Part shown: positions 57,601 to 64,000 of the stretch, one piece after another
Numbering within the stretch: position 1 is the stretch's first letter
Layout: each line of letters starts with the position of its first letter
Assembly (NCBI GenBank): GCA_963556495.2
Contig: OY747714.1
Coordinates: 52,389,541-52,453,540 of the forward strand
Direction: 5' to 3'
DNA: 64,000 nucleotides
Source of the DNA: Valencia hispanica
Lineage: Eukaryota; Chordata; Actinopteri; Cyprinodontiformes; Valenciidae
The notes under the pieces: generated by a model
Told to the model about the DNA's origin: nothing
Seen by the model: the letters and a program-made list of their open reading frames with translations, nothing else
The model's database searches: none
Position numbers and translations under genes: made by a program

Positions 57601-59363
57601 GGTCACACAACTTCCTCTGGCACATGCATCAAAAAATAACGGCCAACAGAGCGACAAAAGGAATTTCAGTGACACTGAGATCAAGTTGAAACATAACTGA
57701 GGCAAAAAAAGTCATAATGAACAGACTGTAAATAAATCTTCCTAGTTAATGCAATCTAAGGAATCCCAGCAGATTGACTTCCAGCATTCGCTCCTCCTGG
57801 ACCAACATGTAGCGACAGCAGACAGTCGCCTGCGTTGTGTCATTGACTTTAAAGCAATTCCTCATACTGAGCAAGCATGTAGCGACGGTGGAGAGGAAAA
57901 ACTCCCCTTTAACAGGAAGAAACCTCCAACAGAACCAGGCTCAGTAGGAGCGGCCATCTGCCACGACCGTCTGGGGGTTTGAGAAGACAGAGCAGAAACA
58001 CAGAAGGAACAGAAGATCTGATATAAGAGAACTTTCTATGTTACAGAAAGTAAAAAGTTGATAACAGGACACAGTGGATGTTCAGTTACTGGGAGGATCA
58101 TCCCAGTCGATGCCCCCCGTCCAACAGGGCATTGCAGCCAAGCAGGATACCAGACCAGGTATATCTTCGATGGGGAGAAAAACACTGAGGGAAAACAAAG
58201 TTAACAGTCGAAATAACAGAATGTACTGTAATACAACTGGAGAGTAGTAGGAGAGAAAAGTAGCAGAGTGAAGAAAATTGGTAAGTCTGTCCTCCAGCAG
58301 TCTAAGCCTATAGCAGCATAACTACAGAGATAGCTCAGGATGACCTTAGCCACTCTAACTATAAGCTTTATCAAAAAGGAAAGTTTTAAGCCTGGCCTTA
58401 AAAGTAAACAGAGTGTCTGCCTCACGGACTAAAGCTGGGAGCTGGTTCCACAGGAGAGGAGCCTGATAACTAAAAGATCTGCCTCCCATTCTACTTTTAG
58501 AGATCCTAGGAACTACAAGTAAACCTGCAGTCTGAGAGCAAAGGGCTCTGTTAGGAACATATGGACCAATCAGATCTCTGATGTATGATGGAGCTGATTA
58601 TTATGGGCTTTATATGGAAGTTTTTTTAATATGTTACTTTTTATAGGTGTTTTTGGCAATATACACCTTGCAACAACAGTTGAAAGTTAGTTTTGGAGCT
58701 CACACTGAGACATTTACAGAAATGATCATTAGTAAGTAAGTAAATAAAGATTATTTATAAAGCACTTTTCACAGACTCAAATGTGCCGAACAACATAAAT
58801 CACAGTGAAAGTAGCAGTAAGTGTAGAAAGCTATTTAAAAACACACATAAGAATCACAGTAACATCATGACATAAAAGCCATAAAAGTTTGCAGTTGTTT
58901 TTCTGAAAACCTCCACAGAGTCAGCAAAACAAAGCTGCAAGGGCATTAATGTGTACTATTAAATAAACTAATTGCTAAATAAACCACAGCGCTGAGTCCT
59001 GAGAGGAGACACAGCGAGGCGCAGCATGAAAAGTGGGCGGAGCATAAACTCAATCACCAGACGGATGGAGAACGGACCTACGGTTAAAATGGAGTCAACA
59101 ACCCAATAGGGGGTTACACCATCTTTGGTTTCTCCAAGCTTACCATGACTGTGGACATTATGAACTTATACTATTCATTCAGATTCACTTTGAGTTGCCT
59201 TGTTGCTGAAGGATGGTGTACAAATAAACTTGAAATGCTCAGTTGTGTTGGTTCATGTTGCTGCAGGTCTGGGGAGAAGATCTCCTGTAAGGTGGAACAT
59301 ATCAGCCTGAAGGAACCTCTGATTACTCACAGTAAATACCTGCATGCCGCTTTACCTGACTGA
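36604..59363 (+). CDS. MHC class II beta chain, split beta-2 exon, truncated C-terminus
   Basis: Beta subunit of the class II heterodimer. Exons are 36604-36658 (leader, [18 protein letters not shown]), 52093-52365 (beta-1), 56753-56966 (first two thirds of beta-2) and 59267-59363 (rest of beta-2). Phases join cleanly (639 nt, 212 aa). Beta-1 has C29 and C94 and the N-glycosylation site NST at 32-34. Beta-2 has C132 ([10 protein letters not shown]) and C188 ([10 protein letters not shown]). After EPLIT the sequence departs from the family: instead of a connecting peptide and transmembrane helix it reads 11 residues to TGA, followed by AATAAA at 59369. A GTAAAT at 59332 could be a donor to a missing membrane exon, but I find none before the window end. 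Intron 1 is 15.4 kb. Either a pseudogene, a secreted form, or a gene continuing beyond the window. Confidence 0.82.
36843..37052 (+). mobile_element. tRNA-derived SINE
   Basis: Has pol III promoter boxes in tRNA-like order: an A-box-like TGGGTAGAGTAGTTGGC near 36853 and a B box GGTTCAATTCC near 36891. A body and an AGCGCTTTGAGTGGTCACTA tail of LINE-like type follow. It is too diverged to be a functional tRNA gene. Confidence 0.7.
37400..38375 (+). mobile_element. Fragment of the inverted-repeat element, split by a LINE 3' end
   Basis: 37400-37500 (ATAATCGCTTTGGGCAGTTG) and 38277-38375 (GGGCACCACCTGATCATCAG, GAATACCTGCCTGTTAAGGC) resemble consecutive parts of 25150-25310. Between them 37500-38276 is a LINE RT C-terminal fragment ([15 protein letters not shown]) ending in an AAATAAATAAATAAAA tail. 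Confidence 0.65.
38383..40190 (+). mobile_element. RTE/Rex3-like LINE with RT domain
   Basis: A long open frame (38383-39807, 474 aa) with RT motifs [77 protein letters not shown] and the catalytic [11 protein letters not shown] frameshift near 39785 moves the C-terminal part ([16 protein letters not shown] to [12 protein letters not shown]) to another frame, ending at 40160. It closes with ATGGATCGATGGATGGATGG, a GATG-type tail as described for Rex3. The endonuclease is absent (5' truncated). It lies in the sense orientation in MHC II beta intron 1. Confidence 0.85.
40195..41185. other. AT-rich sequence, no gene
   Basis: Low-complexity AT-rich DNA with several ATAAAA-containing near-repeats. 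Short open frames have no domain signal. Confidence 0.4.
41240..42391. repeat. 11-bp minisatellite, left block
   Basis: Units of 11 bases alternating CTTCCTCAACG and CCACCTCAATG with substitutions (ACAATG, GTTCC). The same array continues at 47350-49625. The separation is the L2 insertion. Overlapping open frames of 130-447 codons in all three plus-strand frames spell the same 11-residue peptide ([11 protein letters not shown] type) because 11 bases shift frame every unit. Confidence 0.95.
43327..44691 (-). pseudogene. L2 reverse transcriptase (copy 2)
   Basis: 454 residues with all RT blocks: [67 protein letters not shown] (catalytic YADD) and [13 protein letters not shown], plus the C-terminal [20 protein letters not shown]. 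An in-frame stop near 44722 and a frameshift near 44960 separate it from the endonuclease. Confidence 0.88.
44925..46112 (-). pseudogene. L2 endonuclease (copy 2)
   Basis: 395 residues beginning [16 protein letters not shown]-fold motifs in order: [68 protein letters not shown] and [14 protein letters not shown]. The frame shifts in the linker after LLLYK relative to copy 1. Confidence 0.88.
46206..46661 (-). pseudogene. L2 ORF1 SGNH-esterase domain (copy 2)
   Basis: Carries SGNH/GDSL hydrolase features: [16 protein letters not shown], the block III-like [13 protein letters not shown], and the C-terminal [16 protein letters not shown] with the catalytic Asp-x-x-His. Esterase ORF1 proteins are known for CR1/L2-group LINEs. 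The GSS block with the catalytic Ser lies just upstream near 46690, out of frame with this ATG's ORF1 N-terminus (46735-47091). Confidence 0.8.
46735..47091 (-). pseudogene. L2 ORF1 N-terminal part (copy 2)
   Basis: 118 residues starting [14 protein letters not shown], with Cys pairs and a coiled coil ([14 protein letters not shown]), followed by a Pro-rich linker and [12 protein letters not shown]. Ends at a stop after PRF, the same position as in copy 1. Confidence 0.78.
47350..49625. repeat. 11-bp minisatellite, right block
   Basis: Continuation of the array at 41240-42391, with added variants (GCCATCTCAAT, CTTCCTTAACACC) and higher-order units of about 90-130 bases repeated from 48120 to 49090. 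Ends with CATCCATCCGATGGATGG at about 49627. The 288-410 codon frames are repeat artefacts. Confidence 0.95.
49650..50173. other. Unassigned intron 1 sequence
   Basis: No recognised coding or repeat structure. A 94-codon plus-strand frame at 49734-50018 has no domain I can name. Confidence 0.35.
50174..50235 (-). mobile_element. Very short L2 3' tail insertion
   Basis: About 60 bases of the L2 family A 3' end (AATTCAATTTATTTATATCG followed by CAGATGTCATCTCAAGGC), extremely 5' truncated. Confidence 0.7.
50335..51300 (+). mobile_element. LINE 3' fragment (L2/CR1 group)
   Basis: RT thumb and C-terminal motifs: [40 protein letters not shown]. An internal deletion then jumps to [14 protein letters not shown]. 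The 3' UTR ends AAAGCACTTTGAGATGCAAC and ATAAATAAAGTTTGATTAATTG. The T/C-rich stretch at 51300-51410 follows. Confidence 0.78.
51300..52090. other. Distal intron 1 of MHC II beta
   Basis: Polypyrimidine-rich 51320-51415 (TTTTTCTTCTTTTTTCTTTC), a GATGGATGGATG motif near 51595, then AT-rich sequence up to the beta-1 exon acceptor at 52091. No gene. Confidence 0.5.
52366..53067. other. Proximal intron 2 of MHC II beta, with a small RTE scrap
   Basis: Mostly AT-rich. 52990-53060 resembles the C-terminal RTE region near 39900-39980 (GGGCATCTGGTTAGGATG, CGCCTCCCTGGTGAGG), heavily shortened. Confidence 0.55.
53068..56655 (+). mobile_element. LINE family B (L2/CR1-like), sense in MHC II beta intron 2
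   Basis: Starts near 53068 with GTGGCAATCCAAGATGGCGC and ends in ACCTTGCCTTGCC (about 56655). ORF1 remains at 53224-53790 ([33 protein letters not shown]). Endonuclease is 53990-54900 (LLNIW..., [23 protein letters not shown]). RT is 54900-56100 ([73 protein letters not shown]). Many frameshifts. Same family as 20096-23965. Confidence 0.88.
57740..58620 (-). mobile_element. L2 (family A) 3' UTR and RT-end fragment in beta intron 3
   Basis: Matches 42525-43375 closely (AGGAAACCTCCAACAG-type block, TAAGCCTATAGCAGCATAAC, GATTATTATGGGCTTTATAT) but lacks the terminal 3' tail. It has an alternative segment at 57775-57845 relative to copy 2. Confidence 0.85.
58621..59266. other. Remainder of beta intron 3
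   Basis: Contains a LINE-like 3' tail on the minus strand near 58735-58775 (GTAAGTAAATAAAGATTATT, AAAGCACTTTTCACAG). Otherwise no feature. Confidence 0.45.
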
Positions 59364-59368
59364 CTTCA

Positions 59369-59374
59369 AATAAA
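59369..59374 (+). terminator. Candidate polyadenylation signal of the truncated beta gene
   Basis: AATAAA six bases after the TGA at 59361-59363. It is unusually close to the stop, which fits a premature end rather than a normal 3' UTR. Confidence 0.4.
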
Positions 59375-59479
59375 TAACCATGTGGAGAAACTGAGCAGTA
59401 GAAGGTTTTCTCTCTGATTAATTGTTTACAAAGATAATAGATTTATGGTTGATCAGCAGCGACTCATTCAATGGATTAC

Positions 59480-61672
59480 TCTATTCTATTCTATTCTAGT
59501 CTTGTCTAGTCTAGACTGTTCTGTTCTATTCTATTCTAGTCTTGTCTTGTCTAGTCTAGACTGTTCTGTTCTATTCTATTCTATTCTATTCTAGTCTAGT
59601 CTAGTCTAGTCTAGACTAGACTGTTCAGTTCTATTCTATTCTATTTTAGTCTAGACTGTTCTGTTCTATTCTATTCTATTCTATTCTATTCTATTCTATT
59701 CTATTCTATTCTATTCTATTCTATTCTATTCTAGTCTAGTCTAGACTGTTCTGTTCTATTCTATTCTATTCTATTCTATTCTATTCTATTCTATTCTATT
59801 CTATTCTAGTCTGTTCTATTCTATTCTATTCTATTCTATTCTATTCTAGTCTGTTCTATTCTATTCTATTCTATTCTATTCTATTCTATTCTATTCTATT
59901 TTAGTCTAGACTGTTCTGTTCTATTCTATTCTATTCTATTCTATTCTAGTCTAGACTGTTCTGTTCTATTCTATTCTATTCTAGTCTGTTCTATTCTATT
60001 CTATTCTATTCTATTCTATTCTAGTCTAGTCTAGTCTAGTCTAGTCTATTCTAGTCTAGTCTAGACTGTTCTGTTCTATTCTATTCTATTCTATTCTAGT
60101 CTAGTCTGTTCTATTCTATTCTATTCTATTCTAGTCTAGTCTAGTCTAGTCTAGTCTAGTCTAGTCTAGACTGTTCTGTTCTGTTCTGTTCTATTCTATT
60201 CTATTCTATTTTAGTCTAGACTGTTCTGTTCTATTCTATTCTATTCTATTCTAGTCTAGTCTAGTCTAGACTGTTCTATTCTATTCTATTCTATTCTATT
60301 CTATTCTATTCTATTCTATTCTATTCTATTCTATTCTATTCTATTCTAGTCTGTTCTATTCTATTCTATTTTATTCTATTCTATTCTAGTCTAGTCTAGT
60401 CTAGACTGTTCTGTTCTGTTCTGTTCTATTCTATTCTATTGTAGTCTAGACTGTTCTGTTCTATTCTATTCTATTCTATTCTATTCTAGTCTAGAATGTT
60501 CTGTTCTATTCTATTCTAGTCTAGTCTAGTCTAGTCTAGACTGTTCTGTTCTGTTCTGTTCTATTCTATTCTAGTCTAGTCTAGACTGTTCTGTTCTGTT
60601 CTGTTCTATTCTATTCTAGTCTAGTCTAGACTGTTCTGATCTATTCTATTCTATTCTATTCTATTCTATTCTATTCTAGTCTAGTCTAGTCTAGACTGTT
60701 CTGTTCTATTCTATTCTATTCTATTCTAGTCTGTTCTATTCTATTCTATTCTATTCTATTCTAGTCTATTCTATTCTAGTCTAGTCTAGTCTAGTCTAGA
60801 CTGTTCTATTCTATTCTATTCTGTTCTATTCTATTCTATTCTATTCTATTCTATTCTATTCTATTCTAGTCTAGACTGTTCTGTTCTATTCAATTCTATT
60901 CTATTCTATTCTAGTCAAGTCTAGTCTAGTCTAGTCTAGTCTAGTCTATACTGTTTTATTCTATTCTATTCTAGTCTAGACTGTTCTAGTCTAGACTGTT
61001 CTATTCTATTCTATTCTATTCTATTCTATTCTATTCTAGTCTAGACTGTTCTAGTCTAGACTGTTCTGTTCTATTCTATTCTATTCTATTCTATTCTATT
61101 CTATTCTATTCTATTCTAGTCTATTCTAGTCTAGTCTAGTCTAGACTGTTCTGTTCTATTCTATTCTATTCTATTCTATTCTATTCTATTCGATTCTAGT
61201 CTAGACTGTTCTGTTCTGTTTTATTCTATTCTATTCTATTCTATTCTATTCTATTCTATTCTATTCTAGTCTATTCTATTCTATTCTATTCTAGTCTAGA
61301 CTGTTCTATTCTATTCTATTCTATTCTATTCTATTCTATTCTATTCTATACCAGTCTAGACTGTTCTATTCTATTCTATTCTATTCTATTCTATTCTATT
61401 CTATTCTGTTCTAGTCTAGTCTAGTCTAGTCTAGTCTAGTCTAGTCTAGTCTATTCTATTCTATTCTGTTTTATTCTATTATATCCTAGTCTGTTCTAGT
61501 CTGTTTTATTCTATTCTATTCTATTCTAGTCTGTTCTTTTCTGTTCTATTCTATTCTATTCTGTTCTATTCTATTCTATTCTATTCTATTCTATTCTATT
61601 CTATTCTATTCTGTTCTGTTCTGTTCTATTCTGTTCTGTTCTGTTCTGTTCTATTCTATTCTATTCTATAAT
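59480..61672. repeat. Pentanucleotide satellite (TTCTA/TTCTG/TCTAG)n
   Basis: About 2.2 kb of TTCTATTCTA interspersed with (TCTAG)n and TTCTGTTCTG blocks, and a recurrent TCTAGACTGTTCTGTTCTA junction. There are no open frames of note. It begins about 115 bases beyond the beta stop codon. Confidence 0.97.
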
Positions 61673-61679
61673 TTCAAAG

Positions 61680-63170
61680 AAATCAAAGCAAATTATTCTA
61701 ATTTAAATTTAAATTTAAATTTAATTAATCCAAAATGTTAACAAACCTCAAACATGAATGTTTAAAACAGTAAAAGTTTTCAGATTTCTGAAGAAAATAT
61801 TTATGTGTGATTCGCTAATGGGCAGCTAATATTCTTCTGATTTATTATGCAGCTAAATGAAAACACATTTTCCCATCTCCTTTTTTTACATGTTTTAAGT
61901 GACAATTATAAACAACATTTAAAAGACATTTAAAGCAATCAGTGACCAACATGGCCGCCCTTTAAAAAAAAAATTGATCTGCCTCCATTAATGGAGTCAG
62001 TTTCTAGATCTGTCACAACCATCTTTGTCGCTGTAGAGCGGGCGTCCCATATAAAGAGGCCATAGTCCTCAAAGGCGCCGCCCTGAGTTCAATTCCCAAA
62101 AGCGTCTTCTAAAAACTGGCCATAGGTTTGGGAGTTATCATTGTACTGGAGTGCTTTAACTTTTTACTTACTGGTATAATTGGTCTCTGTATGTCCCGAT
62201 TGTTCTGAAGCTCTCTGGATTCTCCTTTGGCTCTTGAACAAAAACTGTTCTTTGCACCCCTCTGTCAGTAACCGTCCCACTGAAACCTGGCTGTGTTTGG
62301 TGAGATGTGGCAGGAAATATGTCGTGATAAAGAGGCACAGCATCCAAAACCAGAGGGAATTATCAACCACAAAAAGGAATACCTCGACTAAAAAAACCAG
62401 GAATACATGTTTGTTGAAGTGAAAAAATCTGAATGAGGATAACAGAGCTTCTTAAACATGCCGCTAGTTTTTAGCTGTGTATCTCTAGCACAGCGCTACA
62501 CCTGGCTTTCTATTGTTGAGGTAGAAAAAGTCATTTTAAAGGAGGTTTGATGCCTATAAGAGGGGAATGAATACTTTCTGATGGCCGGTTTAAAGGGACA
62601 AGAATGTGTGGAGAGGCAGCTGTGACCAAGTGTTTTTCTTTTATACACCTTAATCTGCATTAATACACACAGTAGAAACCGTCATGGTGCTACGGCAGTA
62701 GCTAACATCTACAGTCTTCATTATCTACGCTCTTGGGGGTTCAGCCAATCAGCGCCAAGGAAAATGACTGGTGTTCCTGGATTGGCTGGTTTGCAGACGC
62801 CAGCGTGTCTAGTAGAATTACTATAAGGTGTTGTAGCTTCCCAGGCTGCATTTCTCCCCAATACTTTAGAAATGATCTGTGGAAAAATCAGTGAATGATT
62901 TGGAGTCAGAACCGCGTCTGGACAATCGTCATTAATGAAATATATAATACATCAATCATGATCTAATTGGGACAGGACCGCGTCGAGTCTTCATGTGGAC
63001 TAACCAATGGCTGGGATCTTTGTTGACTCATCATTTTATTGTAAAATCTTTGCCTTCTTCCTGCTAAACGGAGCCTTCATGACGAGTCCTCAATGTTGAC
63101 TTCAGCTGGTAACAGAAGTCTGGCATCCTTCTTGCTGAAACGAAGGATCAGCAAGATTTATAACTTAACA
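61680..63170. other. Downstream sequence, no transmembrane exon or other gene found
   Basis: I searched by eye for a class II membrane exon (Gly-rich helix, basic tail) and found none. A close pair of CCAAT motifs in opposite orientation lies near 62745-62790. A short frame at 62180-62422 has no domain. Confidence 0.45.
62025..62160 (+). mobile_element. Possible tRNA-derived SINE
   Basis: TGTAGAGCGGGCGTCCCATA resembles a tRNA A-box region and GAGTTCAATTCCC (near 62086) a B box, about 50 bases apart. No complete cloverleaf. Confidence 0.5.
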
Positions 63171-63174
63171 CTCT

Positions 63175-63950
63175 ACACCTGTCTGTCTCCACACCTGTCT
63201 GTCTCCACACCTGTCTGTCTCCACACCTGTCTGTCTCCACACCTGTATGACTCCACACCTGTCTGTTTCCACACCTGTCTGTCTCCACACCTGTATGACT
63301 CCACACCTGTCTGTCTCCACACCTGTATGACTCCACACCTGTCTGTTTCCACACCTGTCTGTCTCCACACCTGTCTGACTCCACACCTGTCTGTCTCCAC
63401 ACATTGTTGACTCTATACCTGTCTGTCTCCACACCTGTCTGTCTCCACACCTGTCTGTCTCCACACCTGACTGTCTCCACACCTGTATGACTCCACACCT
63501 GTCTGTTTCCACACCTGTATGAGTCCACACCTGTCTGTTTCCACACCTGTCTGTTTCCACACCTGTCTGTCTCCACACCTGTATGACTCCACACCTGTCT
63601 GTCTCCACACCTGTCTGTTTCCACACCTGTCTGTCTCCACACCTGTCTGACTCCACACCTGTCTGTCTCCACACCTGTATGACTCTATACCTGTCTGTCT
63701 CCACACCTGTCTGTTTCCACACCTGTATGAGTCCACACCTGTCTGTTTCCACACCTGTCTGTCTCCACACCTGTCTGTCTCCACACCTGTCTGTCTCCAC
63801 ACCTGTATGACTCTATACCTGTCTGTCTCCACACCTGTCTGTCTCCACACCTGTCTGTTTCCACACCTGTCTGTCTCCGCACCTGTCTGTCTCCACACCT
63901 GTCTGTCTCCACACCTGACTGTCTCCACACCTGTCTGTCTCTACAGCTGT
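63175..63950. repeat. 16-bp minisatellite
   Basis: About 48 units of CACACCTGTCTGTCTC with variants (GTATGACTC, GTCTGTTTC, TCTATACC). Because 16 bases shift frame each unit, all three minus-strand frames stay open over most of the array and give an RQVWRQTGVETD-type peptide. They are not genes. Confidence 0.95.
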
Positions 63951-64000
63951 CTGACTTCCCTCTGTCTTTAAAGTGTAACTGAAACCCCATGAAAAATCCT

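Noticed and set aside
63148..63990. Long minus-strand frames with a repeated RQVWRQTGVETD-type peptide
   Set aside because: A 16-bp minisatellite open in every minus-strand phase. No flanking gene structure.

Overview
The window is a TE- and minisatellite-dense piece of a teleost genome, most likely a percomorph. Supporting signs are vertebrate exon/intron genes with GT-AG introns, fish L2/CR1-type LINEs that encode an SGNH-esterase ORF1, an RTE/Rex3-like LINE with a GATG-type tail, hAT and Ty3/Gypsy remnants, and an MHC class II beta gene whose beta-2 Ig exon is split by an extra intron (a feature I recall from neoteleost fish). I cannot name the species.

Layout. (1) 0.5-8.7 kb, minus strand: a complete nine-exon SLC25A11-type gene (mitochondrial 2-oxoglutarate/malate carrier, 304 aa), with a CCAAT/GC-box promoter at its 5' side and a polyadenylation signal at its 3' side. 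Its introns are swollen by four tandem arrays. One array has multiplied the exon 2 splice acceptor in frame, and another contains a copy of the exon 6 3' end. (2) 8.7-11.6 kb: intergenic sequence with a decayed Ig V-set/transmembrane receptor gene. (3) 11.6-16 kb: an L2 copy missing its 3' end, plus other LINE fragments. (4) 16-28 kb: an intact MHC class II alpha gene (4 exons, 241 aa) with a good X1-X2-Y promoter. It lies between two arms of a long inverted repeat and carries a LINE in intron 3. (5) 28-35 kb: nested LINE and Ty3/Gypsy fragments, then a 2.5 kb array of a ~53 bp unit in which nearly every unit carries a CRE-like TGACGTCA or TGACATCA. (6) 36.5-59.4 kb: an MHC class II beta gene with a 15.4 kb first intron. 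It is loaded with a SINE, an RTE-like LINE, an 11-bp minisatellite split by a nearly full-length L2, and a second copy of the LINE that is in the alpha gene. The reading frame ends soon after the beta-2 domain with no transmembrane exon in the window, so this gene is truncated, secreted or incomplete here. (7) 59.5-64 kb: a 2.2 kb pentanucleotide array, a possible SINE and a 16-bp minisatellite.

Functionally, the alpha and beta genes are a same-strand class II pair. Their products would form the heterodimer that presents peptides to CD4 T cells, if the beta chain is anchored. SLC25A11 is an unrelated housekeeping neighbour. Nearly all other long open frames are retrotransposon remains or artefacts of tandem repeats.
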